From positions 1-29,288 of the IMG/VR virus record IMGVR_UViG_3300028416_001248: a stretch of DNA of 29,288 bases; one strand, written 5' to 3'. The stretch's first letter is position 1; each line of letters starts with the position of its first letter. The notes beneath the pieces are model-generated. The model did no database searches. It saw only the letters and a list, made by a program, of their open reading frames with translations, and was not told the DNA's origin. A program made the position numbers and the translations under genes. Origin of the DNA: a virus. Below, piece by piece: positions 1 to 10,046 of this stretch.

Positions 1-219
1 TTAGTGTTTTTTAAAGCATCATATTTTTCATTCAATCCTTGTATATCAATTATAACATTTACACATTTGAGCTTCATTATCATAATATACATACCATCAT
101 TGCCCTGCACATATTGGTAACATCCTTATCTTAAAATCATACTTTAAAATAAGAATAGAAACTCAAAACATATAAATTATAAAAAATCATCAAAAGAATA
201 CCTTTTCTACTGTTTTCAT
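1..219 (-). CDS. Small Cys-rich single-pass membrane protein
   Basis: The protein has 72 residues when TGA is read as Gly. I do not recognise a family. Residues about 8-27 form one hydrophobic segment (FFGGFFIIYMFGVSILILKY) after a short N-terminus with two Lys and two Glu. The remaining 45 residues look extracytoplasmic and hold four cysteines (37, 53, 55, 68) with several Gly, Tyr and Lys. The ATG at 217-219 follows a T-tract hairpin terminator by 13 bases, and the TAA is at the window edge. It is the last visible gene after holin-like, CxxHD and endolysin genes, so a lysis-accessory (spanin-like) or surface-exclusion role is possible, but this is inference from position and topology. An alternative start lies at Met17 or Met33; Met1 is preferred because it includes the whole membrane segment. 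Confidence 0.6.
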
Positions 220-232
220 TTTTTATATAAAA

Positions 233-262
233 AAAGAGTAAGTATAAGTTACTTACTCTAAC
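233..262 (-). terminator. Hairpin with T-tract, minus direction
   Basis: On the minus strand GAGTAAGTA and TACTTACTC form a perfect 9-bp stem around a short loop, followed directly by seven T. This is a rho-independent terminator shape for transcripts coming from the endolysin side. As in the repeated cassettes elsewhere in the window, the next ATG follows only about a dozen bases later, so the last gene would be expressed by readthrough or from a promoter not recognised here. Confidence 0.65.
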
Positions 263-282
263 TTGATTCTTTGAATTAAAAA

Positions 283-410
283 GCGGAGAAAGCAACCCCG
301 CTACCCAACTGAAAAATACGATAAAAATCATATAAAACAATGGAAGGTTAACTTTCTCCACTCTTTATACGATTTTTATCTCAAAAATTTATTATTTTCA
401 GTTAAGTAGC
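283..410. repeat. Interleaved inverted repeats in the endolysin/last-gene gap
   Basis: Two inverted repeats are interleaved. Repeat A: 283-297 pairs with 346-361, with a perfect 8-bp core GGAGAAAG/CTTTCTCC (285-292 and 352-359). Repeat B: 300-315 (GCTACCCAACTGAAAA) pairs with 395-410 (14 of 16), and 320-336 pairs with 364-380 (16 of 17). The order A-B-A'-B' is a pseudoknot arrangement rather than a simple nested hairpin. The region lies between the endolysin stop (451) and the terminator at 233-262, so it would be a structured leader or untranslated RNA on the minus strand, or a protein-binding or recombination site. A hydrophobic open frame with a GTG start at 361 crosses it but also runs through the terminator and was not accepted. 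Confidence 0.55.
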
Positions 411-450
411 TTAGATAATATAATAATTTTCCATTTTTTTACAAGCTGTT

Positions 451-963
451 TTACTTTCTCTGATCATAAAGTGTAATTAATTCCTTTATATCAGCAATCA
501 AAGCAGGTCTATTATCAAGATAGTCATTAAATTTAAAACTATTTTCCAAATCTTCCTTTATAAATTTTCAAAACTTAGATTCCTTTAAAAACATATTTTT
601 TTGATATTCCTCACCATTATCCTGAAAGTGAGGTTTGTCTGTTTTCCATAAATCAAATCACCAATCTATTCAGTATTTTGTTGCAACTTCAGCTATCTCT
701 TTCCAACTATAAATATCTTTTGGATAAAGCTCTTTTCATTTAAAAGCTATATCTATCGCTAGTCACTGAGTATGATTGGAATTTAAAGTCCAAGTTACCT
801 TTTTTCACTTCTTAGTTCTAACAAGTGAATATAAATAATTTTGTCTTTCCTGACTCCTCCAACTTTCAGTGATAAATATCTTATCTCAAACATCCTTTAA
901 GAATAATTCAACTTTTTTTCTGAATCTAGGATGTAACTTTTCATAACCTCTGTATAATCTCAT
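451..963 (-). CDS. Endolysin, peptidase M15 (VanY/L-Ala-D-Glu peptidase type)
   Basis: The protein has 170 residues and matches the M15 metallopeptidase fold used by phage endolysins to cut peptidoglycan stem or cross-link peptides. Visible motifs are ESWRSQERQNYLY (33-45), the zinc signature SNHTQGLAID with His64 and Asp71, and GIDWGFDLWKTDKPHFQ with the third ligand His112. The Gly in the zinc signature (THxQGxAxD) is encoded by TGA. There is no signal peptide, so export would depend on a holin; a holin-like gene is two genes upstream in the same operon. Residues 125-170 form a charged extension after the catalytic domain. The ATG is 2 bp past the TAA of the preceding gene. Confidence 0.88.
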
Positions 964-964
964 A

Positions 965-1345
965 TTATTTTTTTATAAAATAAAATTCTTTTCAATATTT
1001 ACATAAAAGAAAAAAACAAATAAATTTAATAGAAAAACGATGAGAAAATTTTGCCCAATGTAGAAGTTTATATATCTTACTAGCAAACTTATAGTTTGAT
1101 TTGTAAAAGCCTTTACTAAAACGGAAATCAATATCATGCTCTACACAAATCATTCTTATATCTTCATATAATTTTTCTGACTTTTTCTTACCAAATCAAG
1201 GAATAATTTCTAAATTATCTTTTAAGATTTTATCAAAACTTATTCCTCACTTTCATCAACAACCATTTACTATTTCTCAATAAAATAAAGCTCCAAGTTC
1301 TTGTTTAGTAAGACTATATTCTAAAATTTTATCTATACTTCTCAT
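965..1345 (-). CDS. CxxHD-motif protein, phage phospholipase A2-like
   Basis: The protein has 126 residues. It starts with a Gly/Cys-rich stretch (NGCGGKGG, 27-34), followed by a central CVEHDID (67-73) that matches the Cys-x2-His-Asp active-site helix of phospholipase A2-like proteins. A run of aromatic and basic residues follows and the C-terminus is hydrophobic (FSIKFICFFLLCKYG, 104-118). The overall order, Gly/Cys start, C..HD..(Y/F), then W/F-rich end, resembles a phage family annotated as putative phospholipase. The aromatic residue after HD is Phe74 where Tyr is usual. The gene lies between the holin-like and endolysin genes, so it could attack host membrane lipid at lysis or act at entry. 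Assignment is by motif only and moderate. Confidence 0.5.
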
Positions 1346-1346
1346 A

Positions 1347-1559
1347 TTATTTTGTAAAAGATTCTAAAATTTTCTCTCAAAAAATTGATAAAATACTAAG
1401 TCATCACATAGCTAGATAAATTCTTTTATTTATAGACTTAATATCAGCAGAATGATTTGTTACATCTTTTTCAAGTCTATTTACTCTTCAGTTAGTTTTT
1501 GTTGTTTGAATTAGTATTTTTTCTAATTTTTCAAATATTAAATCATTATGATTTCACAT
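1347..1559 (-). CDS. Holin-like small membrane protein (XhlA-like topology)
   Basis: The protein has 70 residues. The N-terminal two thirds are predicted coiled coil (LIFEKLEKILIQ, then VNRLEKDVTNHSADIKSINKR), and one hydrophobic segment at about 48-60 (YLAMGGLSILSIFGEK) precedes a short charged tail. This is the layout of haemolysin XhlA-type phage proteins that work with holins, and it sits directly upstream of the CxxHD protein and the endolysin. The ATG overlaps the end of the preceding gene region (stop at 1562), with the TAA 2 bp before the next ATG. It could be the holin itself or a holin partner; no second membrane segment is seen. Confidence 0.55.
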
Positions 1560-1561
1560 AT

Positions 1562-1804
1562 CTAAGTGTTATTAATCGTTAAAATTCTATTAAGTACCTC
1601 AGTTAAAATATTATTTACTACAGTTATCTGTTCTTCAGTTAAATTTGTAGTTCATTCATTCAAAAGAGATTGTATCTGTTCATCTACAGCACCTTTCGCT
1701 ATAAAATAAATCATATCTTTATTTACTTGTATAAATTCAAGTAATTCATCATTAGTCATAAGGAATACAGGACTTGTATCTGATCCTCAAATATCTACTC
1801 ACAT
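1562..1804 (-). CDS. Unknown 80-residue protein
   Basis: I do not recognise this protein. It starts MGVDIGGSDTSPVFLM (three Gly from TGA), and the rest is helical with acidic and hydrophobic heptad character (LLEFIQVNKDMIYFIAKG; LTEEQITVVNNILTEVLNR). There is no membrane segment and no cysteine. It lies between the post-fibre genes and the holin-like gene. The C-terminal half could be a small oligomerisation helix. A tail or lysis accessory role is only suggested by position. Confidence 0.6.
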
Positions 1805-1811
1805 ATTTTTA

Positions 1812-2069
1812 TTAATTACCAACTAAAATTTCCAAAGTACCACTCCCTTTTACTTCTATTGGGAATACATTTGTTTTTTTACCACTTCAAGACTTAATTT
1901 TATTTCTTCTAAGTCTGAATTCAGCTTGTCACTCTCATCATCTATAATCAATATTACTTTTTGTTAATAAGGAATATGATGAGTACCAGACCTTGTTTCA
2001 TTTTCAATCAATTATTACTGGTCTTTCCCATTCTCAAGACATGGTATGTTTATAAGTTGTTTCAATCAT
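1812..2069 (-). CDS. Unknown 85-residue basic beta-rich protein
   Basis: I do not recognise this protein. It is 85 residues long and basic, with alternating hydrophobic and polar residues typical of beta strands (RPVIIDGKGNKVWYSSYSLL; NVFPIEVKGSGTLEILVGN at the C-terminus). It has several Gly codons written as TGA, including two GG pairs (YRGGEGQAEF, about 43-52). It sits between the fibre-associated gene and the lysis genes, with stop and start codons 7 bp apart from the next gene. A small structural or fibre-tip protein is plausible but not shown. Confidence 0.6.
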
Positions 2070-2084
2070 TGTTTAGAAAATTAA

Positions 2085-2498
2085 CTATAAATTTTTAATC
2101 TTTTTTATCTCTTCTCTCTTTATTTTCTCAGCATGTATATAGATCTGAGAATATTCTGAAGCTTTACTCATTATCTTTTCAGCTAACTCTAGAGTTGTTT
2201 CTCACTTTATAACAAGAGATTCTAAAAATTCAGAAGTACCTCATGCTATTACTTTTTCTGACTCTTCTATTTTCGCTTTCCAAGTATCAATCTCAGCTTG
2301 AGAATATCAGGCTGAAAATTGATTTATTCTATCTTGGAATTGTTTATTTATTATTCATATTTTATACTGCTTAATTTCATCTGTTAATACTTCAGGTTCT
2401 TCTAAAACTAACTTACTATCATCATTTATATATGCCTTGTATCACATATCTATTAACCTCTTTTGCTCTTTTGTTAGAGTATCAAAATTTAATTCCAT
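2085..2498 (-). CDS. Tail-fibre-associated protein, DUF4376-like
   Basis: The protein has 137 residues. The central part follows the pattern of a common phage domain encoded just after tail fibres: INKQFQDRINQFSAGYSQAE (about 52-71), then IDTWKAKIEESEKVIAGG, a short acidic or Ser stretch (TSEFLESLVI), and LELAEKIMSKASEYSQIY followed by a basic helix. That is the arrangement of DUF4376-like segments in phage tail or fibre-assembly proteins, and its place immediately downstream of the fibre gene (2 bp from its TAA) agrees. It is probably a fibre chaperone or structural connector. The family name is from memory of the pattern and not checked. Confidence 0.55.
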
Positions 2499-2500
2499 TT

Positions 2501-4717
2501 TTATCTGATTATTACATTAAAAGTACCAGCAGTTCAAGCTGTTCAATTTGTTCAAGCACTTCAAGGCTGTGGACTATATGATCCTGAAACAGTTCATCAA
2601 GCACCTCATGATCATCAAGCACCTCAACTACTTAATAAGTTATAGTTCGCACTATCTAATCCACAGATAATAGCTCAACCTCCACCTCATCCTCATCCTC
2701 ATCAACCTCATCATCCTCAACCTCAACCTGCACCAGAATTTCATCATTTTCATCAAGTTCAACCACTTGCTCATCTAATATCAATAGTTCAACTTCCTTT
2801 TATTTCTCAGGCTTTAATTATGATATTTCATCAGTTATTATCTAATTCTCATCATGCTCATCAACCTCAACCTGCACCATTACTACATCAACCACTTCAT
2901 CAAGCTGAAGTTCAACCTGAATTTTGAGTATATGTTCAATTCCAATTAGCATTTCATCATGGATTTCAATAAGCATCTCATCAAGAATTACTACATGATC
3001 CATATCATCATAAACCTCATGGAAATCAACCAGCACCACCTGAACCTCAGCTTTGTGAATCAGCAGCACCTCAACCTCATCCTCAACCATACCCTCAAGG
3101 ATCTCATGCTCATCAAGAAGCTCAAGCTAGGTATCAGTTTATACTATGACTACCTCAATTTCATCAAGCACCACCTGATCATCAATTTCATGGTGTTAAA
3201 GTAGATCAATTGAATAAAACAATATTTCAATTATTTCAGAGTCATACTACATTTATAGTTCATTCAATATTACAAATCCTACTACAATTTAACTCTAAAA
3301 CTCAATCACTACCTGTTACTTGTAAAGTAGCTCAAGAAGCAACGGTAATACTTGAATAATTATATTGTCAGAATGCTAAGTTATATGTTCATGATAAAAC
3401 TTCTAGATCTCAATCTCATCAATTTCAATAAAAAAGATCTATTCATAAAGCACTGGAATCAAATGAGATTTCAGTTTCACTTATAGCTCTGAAATCATTT
3501 CAAGTTGTTAAATTTCAAGTAGAAATGTCATAAGTATAATAATTTCAGGTTACTAATCCTGTTTGATGCTTATCATATCAGGTATTAACTTTCTTAAATT
3601 CTCATGCATTTCAATCAGCCTGAAGTATTCAAATAAAGTTAGTTCATCAAGGAATAATAAGTTTATATCATGGTAATTTAAGATATAAATCTGCAGTCCA
3701 TAAGTTCCAATTTAAACTTTCTCTAACGATTAAATCTCATATAAAATTAGCTCATGTTTCTTTTTGTGCAGTATAGTAATTTACATCAGATAATGAGTTG
3801 GTTCTTTTTAAAACAATCCAATATTTTGTTTCTGCAACTAATATTGGTGCAGAAGAAAAACTAAAGATTTCTTCTGTAAAACTTCAAGATAGATTTATAT
3901 AATCTATAATGTCTGATATCCCGTTAGTAACTACTGATCAACTTGGCTCTCAATTATTATCAGTTTGTATTTCGATATAAATTCAATCATCAGGACTTCC
4001 AACGATTCTTACACTTAAAATCAGACTACTTATATCTACATTTTGAGCATAAAAACTTTGAGCAATAATATCTCTAGTATTATTTCAAAATGAAACATCA
4101 CTATCCGTTTTTATTTGCTCATAATCCACTAAACTCATTGCTTTTCAAACAGTAGTATTTTGACCTAGCATATAATTTAAACTTGCACTATTAACTTCAG
4201 CTTGTAATCAAGTAATATTACTTCAATCAAGAGCTGGAAGTTTTCAGTTCTCATCTGTTTTTACTAATTGATTCACTCAATTAAAAACATTTCACATTTT
4301 TGTTACTGATGGATTTTTCAAGTCTATAAATACTCTTTCATCTGTAATTACTCAAGAATCTATTGAAGCTAATTTTATAAAATTGCTAGTAGGATAACTA
4401 CCAGCTGTTTTTATCTCTCATATTCAAGTTCAATTTGAATTATTATTGATTCAATCATCTATATTTGCTTGATTTATTTCCATAAAAACCTTTTTAGTTC
4501 AAGTTGTATCAATAACCACATCAGTTGTATTTTGAAATAACACAGGGAAAGTTTCTGAATCTCTAGTCACATCAATAAATCAGTAACCTGCTGTTACTTT
4601 TCAAGATTGCACTTCTAATCATTCAACTACTCAAGAACTAGCAAGTGATTTAAAAATTTTTGCTAAATCATAGTCTTGGTTTATATTTTCTCAGTTTAAT
4701 AAAGCTACTCTTTGCAT
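2501..4717 (-). CDS. Tail fibre or adhesin with polyglycine C-terminal domain
   Basis: The protein has 738 residues. The N-terminal about 500 residues are beta-rich with repeated Asn, Thr, Ile and Gly, as expected for a fibre shaft and baseplate-attachment part. From about residue 508 to 730 the chain becomes glycine-rich, with Ala, Ser and Asn between Gly pairs and an uninterrupted run of more than ten Gly near the end (plus coordinates about 2675-2710). Most of these glycines are encoded by TGA. Polyglycine helical sandwiches form the receptor-binding domain of some phage adhesins such as gp38 of T-even-like phages, so host recognition is a reasonable inference. The gene follows the Tal-like hub and precedes the DUF4376-like gene. 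A repeated stem-loop cassette ends 12 bp before its ATG. Confidence 0.8.
2530..3197 (-). repeat. Low-complexity Gly-rich coding repeat
   Basis: The plus strand shows a dense irregular succession of catcaa, cctcaa, cctcat and catcat, which on the minus strand are TTGATG, TTGAGG, ATGAGG and ATGATG. In the gene frame these resolve to TGA and GGN codons. It is a degenerate codon-level repeat, not a fixed-unit tandem array, and it makes many short open frames on both strands that are not genes. Such sequence is prone to slippage, so length variation between related phages is expected. Confidence 0.75.
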
Positions 4718-4728
4718 TAACTAGATAT

Positions 4729-4783
4729 AAAAAAATAACTGTAAAAATATTACAGTCATCTTTTTTCCCCTCAAGGTCTTTTA
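4729..4783 (-). promoter_or_regulatory. Repeated stem-loop cassette, copy 1 (before fibre gene)
   Basis: The minus strand reads TAAAAGACCTTGAGGGG (4783-4767) followed by an A-rich hairpin (ACTGTAA/TTACAGT, loop about 5) that ends in seven T. The TAA at the start of the motif is the stop codon of the Tal-like gene. The fibre ATG follows 12 bp after the hairpin. See the finding on the six-copy cassette. Confidence 0.75.
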
Positions 4784-5809
4784 TATCTCAAGATTTTTGG
4801 TTCTATTCTTTAAATCTTGTATTGTTTCAATTAAATTTAAAGTTTTAATATTTCATTTGCTCAGCTTTATTTTTACTTTATTTAGTTCTCATGATCTGAA
4901 CTCTTTTTCAATAATTTTTAAATTAGAATCAAATTGCATTATATCATTTCAAGCATCAATAAAAACTTTCACTGTATCTCATAGATTTGCTACAAAAAAG
5001 TCATAACTTATAGGAGTTATTTCAAGTTCTCTTATAGAATCCTTTCTATCAGATAACAAACTATATTTATCTCATGAAATAAAATATTTTTCTTGTCTTC
5101 AAAATTCATTAATACTTGGTAAGTCTTCACTATTTCAAGTATCTTTTGATATTACTGCATTACTAATATTTTCACTATCATACTCAAGCCTTGCTGTATC
5201 TATAGTTCTACTTCATGGGAAGTTTATATCATAAGAAAACTCTATAAAATTGGTTCAACTTGTTTTATCTTCTCATATGGAATTTAAAAAATATAAAATA
5301 TTATTTTTTATTTCAAACTCATATCAATTCAAAGCTAGATCCTTTAAAATATCAAAAAAAGTTTGTCATTTTTTGTAAGTTTTAGTTACCTGATCTAATA
5401 TATCTGAATTCAATATTATTCATGTATCATACCTAGAATTTATTGCATCAAGTACATCAATTAAGATAGATTTAATCTGAGTATTGGTATATGATTTATC
5501 AGTATATAAAATCTTATTTTTAAGTAAAAATATCTTATCATTTAAAATTACTTTAGTTTTACTCAAATCGGCTTCTACTCACCTTATAATTCCATCAAAT
5601 ATTAATTTCTCATTATTATTTTCTATCTTGTATATCAAAACTTCATTAAATTCTTTAAAATTAGCATATGAGTTTGATTTATGAGTATTTGATACTTCAA
5701 AACTAACACTAGAAATATCATTTAATTTTTGTCTTACTTCTAGTTTATTTACTTCAAATATCTGAGTTTTTTTGTTTCACTCATGATCATTTACATAAAT
5801 TATAAACAT
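4781..5809 (-). CDS. Tail hub/baseplate protein (Tal- or gp37-like)
   Basis: The protein has 342 residues. It begins with a beta-rich domain (MFIIYVNDHEGN, then FEVNKLEVRQKLNDISSVSF) typical of siphovirus tail-associated or baseplate hub proteins of the ReqiPepy6 gp37 kind. A middle region TFFDILKDLALNGYEFEI is the usual hub-domain segment, and a C-terminal part (TPISYDFFVANLGDTVKVFI) returns to beta structure. The sequence ends in a short coiled coil (LIETIQDLKNRTKNLEI). The ATG overlaps the TAA of the Dit gene, so the two are translationally coupled. Order tape measure, Dit, hub, fibre is the canonical one, which supports the role more than any single motif. Confidence 0.65.
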
Positions 5810-6681
5810 TATAAAAGTGAATTACGGAAATAAATATTTATTAAAAAATCATTAAATGGTATATTACCATCTTTATCTTCTATTAGTAGCTTTGTAGTTT
5901 CTAAAATCCTAATCCACATACTTCCTACAATCCTATTTGATAGTATGTTTTCTCAGTTCTTAGTTACTGTATAATTTTCTGAATCAATAATTATTTTATC
6001 TCAAGCTACTGCATCTATATCAAGTCAGAAATATGTATTTTTTGTTAAATCTCTTATCATTAATGGTTTATTAATATCCCCATTTGCTATTATTTCTATT
6101 CTTGCAGGTGTATCTATATTTCAGGTAGTATTACACTCTATAATATTATCAATTTCATTAAAAGGATTTGATAATTTATAAGATAGTTTAAATCCTCAAT
6201 AATTTCACTCAAGTGAAGTATTTAATATCTCATTTAAGCTTTTATATACTGGTTCTTTAGTGCTTTCTAATACAACTCTCCATTTCCAATAACTTCAGAC
6301 AAATGATTCATCTCACTCTACAATTTCAAGAGGTTCTTTTATTTTTACTTTCAAAGTCCACTCATTATCATACATATCTTTGATATATAATTCTTTTTCT
6401 TCTAGACTCACTAGACTTCATTGCAGTGCAAATATCTTTTGTAAATATTCTATTGAGTTTTGATCTTCTAAGGGATTTCAAACTCTATCACTAATTCACT
6501 CTAGAGTTATTATTCTGATTCTTGCATAAGTAGGACTCACATTCCTCCCATGTATTCAATCTATATTTTCTGAATCATCACTTACTGTTAATTTTCTCCA
6601 ATCTTTAAAGGTATAAATAATTCATGAATCATTATTTTTTAAGATATCATCTCAGTTTAATTTTGCTATTTTAAAATCCAT
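5809..6681 (-). CDS. Distal tail (Dit-like) protein
   Basis: The protein has 290 residues and is beta-rich. It contains the usual Dit features: an N-terminal half with GIHGRNVSPTYARIRIITLEG (about 43-63, pattern G..R....YA.R.I...G), a strand pair around WTLKVKIKEPLEI, and a second galectin-like half with TPARIEIIANGDINKPLMIRD (about 193-213). It lies directly after the tape measure gene and before the hub gene. Dit forms the hexameric ring that ends the tail tube and connects it to the baseplate. The family call rests on gene order plus strand pattern. Confidence 0.65.
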
Positions 6682-6691
6682 ATTTTATATA

Positions 6692-9592
6692 TTACATTCT
6701 AAATTTTAACTTATCAAAGAATAGTTCTAAATCTATGCTATTTGCTACATTAATATTTCATACATCTACCTTTTTTGAGTAATCATTTTGCACCGATCTT
6801 CCTTGTCTTATAAGTTCAAGTTCAGGAACTATATTTGGCATTTTTTGTATCATTTCTTGATTTAAAACATATTCTCATTTGTGTACTACTCATGCTACTT
6901 CATGCTTTGCTCAATCTCATGTATAACCTCACTCAGCAAATCCATTAAAACTACTATTTCTAAGAGCATTTAATCTTTTTTGTGCAGAAATTGCACTATT
7001 AATTTGAGAGATAAGACTTTTATAAGATGTAGATAAAATTGCTACATTTTTATTCAATATAGATGTAGTCTTATTTGATAATAAAATAGTCGCTTTATTA
7101 ATTTCTATTTGTAGTTCTATAGCTTCATCTTTTTGTCTTGTAAGAGCTTCTTTTTCTCTTGCTAGTTTAAGTATAAGTCCTTGCTCCTCTTCAGATAATC
7201 TTAAAAACCTTTCATCTTTTATAATAGTATCTATTTCTTTTTCAGTTATTCTTTTCTTTTCAGCAAAAAACTCATAAAATTGTTGTTTTCTCTCTAATGC
7301 TTCTTTTTCTGTATTCAACTCATTTTCTGCATCCAATTCTTTTTGATTAGATTTAGATATTATTCTTTGTTTTTCTTTTTCCTGATCTATTAATATCTTT
7401 CATATTTCAGAAGCTTCATCATATTTTCTAAGTCTATCTAATACTTTCTGATCTACTATTTCTTGAGCCTGTAGTTCTTCTTTTATGAGAGCATTTAGTT
7501 CTTTTTGTAAGGCTATCTTTTCTTCAGTACTTTCAGTATCTTCTTTGATTTGCAATTGAAGTTCTTGTTTTTCCTTTTCTATTTCAAGTAATCTTTCAGC
7601 TATTTTCTCCTGAGCTGAGTTATCATTTTCCCCAAGTCTTTCTTCTCTCTCTTGTTTAATAAGTTTTATAGTTTCTTCATATTTCTTTTTATTTTTCTCT
7701 AAAGCATTATTTACTTTTCTAAGTCATGCTTCAATTTCATCATTATATTTTTTAGTATTTTTGGCTAGGCTTTCGTTCAATTTCTCAGATTCTTTTATTT
7801 TATCATTATAGTCTTTATAACTATCCTCTAAATCTTTCATATTATCTTTGATTTCTTGTGTTGCACTAGCTCATGCTTTTCACATATCTTTCGCTTTTCC
7901 TCAAACTTTTTCAAAGCTAGATCAAAGCCCATCAATAGTAGTATTTATTTTATCAAATACTCAGGTACTACTTTTACCTGTATCAGCTATATCGGTTTCA
8001 TAAGCATCAATATTTTCTAGCATTCTATCAAATGCCTTAGAATTATTATTTTTGATCTTATCCCATGAATCTGTCCAAGCTTTTTTTGTATTCTCTAATC
8101 ACTTACCATTTTTTAAAACAAGCTCTTCCATTTCAGTATTTACTTCCTTTATTTGAGCTATGGTATTTCTTCATAAAAGTTCTAAAACTATATTTATTTT
8201 ATCTATTGCTGAGTTTATAATTCCAATCACAAAATTAACTGATTTTTTACCTGCCAACTGAACTATATTTAAAGCAGATCAGAAAAAGTTACCAAGTCAT
8301 GTCCCAAGTGTTTTTATAGCTCAGAAAATACTTCATAAAACTGTATTTATAACAATATAAACAGCTTGAAAACCATTTGATATTGCCATTGCTAAAAACT
8401 TAAATAATTTGAAATTATCCTGAACTTGTTTTTTATTTTCTCAGGTTAGTATTCAAAATGCATCAGTTATTATTTCAAATACACTTGTAAATATCTGAGC
8501 TATCGCTTTTCATATATTGATTACATTTGTTGCTATATCACTTCAAAAATCAATAATAGAAGCCATATTATTTTGCAAAAAGTTATTTATAGTTCCTATA
8601 ATTCACTTTAAAGTATCTGATATATTAAGTCACATCTTTGATCCTGCTATCTCTACATTATCTACCAAATTACTCCACATACCTGTTAGAGTTTTAGATT
8701 GCTTTTCCATACTTCAGGCAAATTTTTCATTTAATCCTGTAAGTATAGCATTTACAGCTGTAGCTGAATCAATTCCTTGATTTCATAAATCTCAAAGCTG
8801 TGCTTTAGTAAGTCATAATTGCTCTTCTAAAACTTTAAAAATTGGTAACCCTCTCTCAGCCATTTGCAATACCTCTTCAGTAGATAGTTTTCATTTAGCT
8901 TCTATTTGTCATAATGCTAGAATAACTCAGTTCAAATCATCTTGTCATCTACCTACAGCACTTATTGAATCTCATAAAACTTTCACAGTAGCAAGAGCCT
9001 TTTCTCACTCAAATCAAAATCATATAAGTTGTTGTATTGATTTCGTTAGACCTAGCTTATTAAATGGAGTCTGAGAAGCTAATTCATCAATATCTTGAAG
9101 CATCTGAAGTGCTTTTTCTTCTGATCCAAGTAATGTTTCAAAACTTATTTTTGCTTGCTCTACTTCAGCTCCTAGTTTTGATATTCATTTTATAAAATTT
9201 CAAATAGCATAAATGCTAAATGCTCATGCTATAGCTCCTCAAATACCTTTAAAAAATCATCATAGCTTTGATGTTTTATTTGTTACTTTTAAAAGCTCTT
9301 TTTCAGTTTTGTTTATTTCTTTTTGTAATTCTTTAAATCTCTTACTTCATATTTTAGTATCTTCTAGTTCATTATTTAAATTCTTTAATTTAGAGTTTAA
9401 TCATCATATAGTTTTCGTAGTTTTTTCTGATTCAGTTTTTATTTCTTTTAATCATTTTTTTCAAGAACTTCCTAGCTCCTTTTCAATAGTATCTCAGGCT
9501 TTTTGAAACTCACTTTTAATTTTTAAGGTAGAATTCTTTATACTATTTTCATCTACTGATAATCAAACTCTTAGTTCTCATAGGTTAGACAT
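6692..9592 (-). CDS. Tail tape measure protein
   Basis: The protein has 966 residues and is the longest in the window. Residues about 20-100 are coiled coil. Next is a classic tape-measure domain with FETLLGSEEKALQMLQDIDE, SQTPFNKLGLTKSIQQLIGF and an ERGLPIFKVLEEQLGLTK segment, ending TGMWSNLVDNV. Hydrophobic stretches fill the middle (about 310-480). A long charged coiled coil (about 600-880) follows. The C-terminus has GYTGDGAKHEVAGVVHKGEY, a signature often seen at tape-measure ends. It sets tail length and is ejected with DNA. At roughly 0.15 nm per residue the tail would be near 145 nm, an inference. Its ATG overlaps the stop of the upstream tail-assembly gene by 8 bases. Confidence 0.92.
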
Positions 9593-10037
9593 TTTTCTTT
9601 ATATTATTTTTTAAAGCAGTTAGTTTTTTCTTTGGATCTTTTCTATCTTTGTCATATTTTTCTTCTCAGGCTATAACTTTGATATCTTCTAGTAAATCAT
9701 TAAATACTTTTAAAGGTGTAGTCATTGTTTGTCAGTAAGAATTACTAAAAAATTTCATAAAAAATCAGATCTTTATATGAAAATCTTTAAGAGGTTTTTC
9801 TTGTTTCTTTTTGGTATTTAGTAAGTTATCCAAGTCCTCTGATTCAATCTCAAACAATTTTTGTATAAGCTGTTTTAATTGCTTTTCATCTAATGCAGGA
9901 ATAGTAGGATTAAATTCTAGGAATATCTCTTCTATAAACTGTTCTATATCTGATAAAGCTAGGAAATACCCTCATACAGTCAGTTCTCAGACTCTATAAT
10001 CTTTATTTCAGTATTTCACTTTTATTTTTCTTCTCAT
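9585..10037 (-). CDS. Probable tail assembly chaperone, second gene
   Basis: The protein has 150 residues and no clear family motif. It has a helical acidic middle (ALSDIEQFIEEIFLEF; LKQLIQKLFEIESEDLDNLL) and a very basic C-terminus (DPKKKLTALKNNIKKNV). Two small genes between the major tail protein and the tape measure are the usual place of tail assembly chaperones (lambda G and GT). In contrast to lambda, this gene is not fused to the previous one by a frameshift: a stem-loop cassette and its own ATG separate them. The tape measure ATG overlaps its last codons. Confidence 0.55.
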
Positions 10038-10046
10038 AGGCAATAA

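Noticed and set aside
137-361. Hydrophobic open frame from GTG at 361 on the minus strand (one clear membrane segment)
   Set aside because: It runs through the perfect terminator hairpin at 233-262 and the interleaved repeats, overlaps the better supported gene 1-219, and contains no TGA-Gly.
2530-3200. CRISPR array or minisatellite
   Set aside because: No repeat unit of constant length or spacers. The pattern is explained by Gly codons in the fibre gene.
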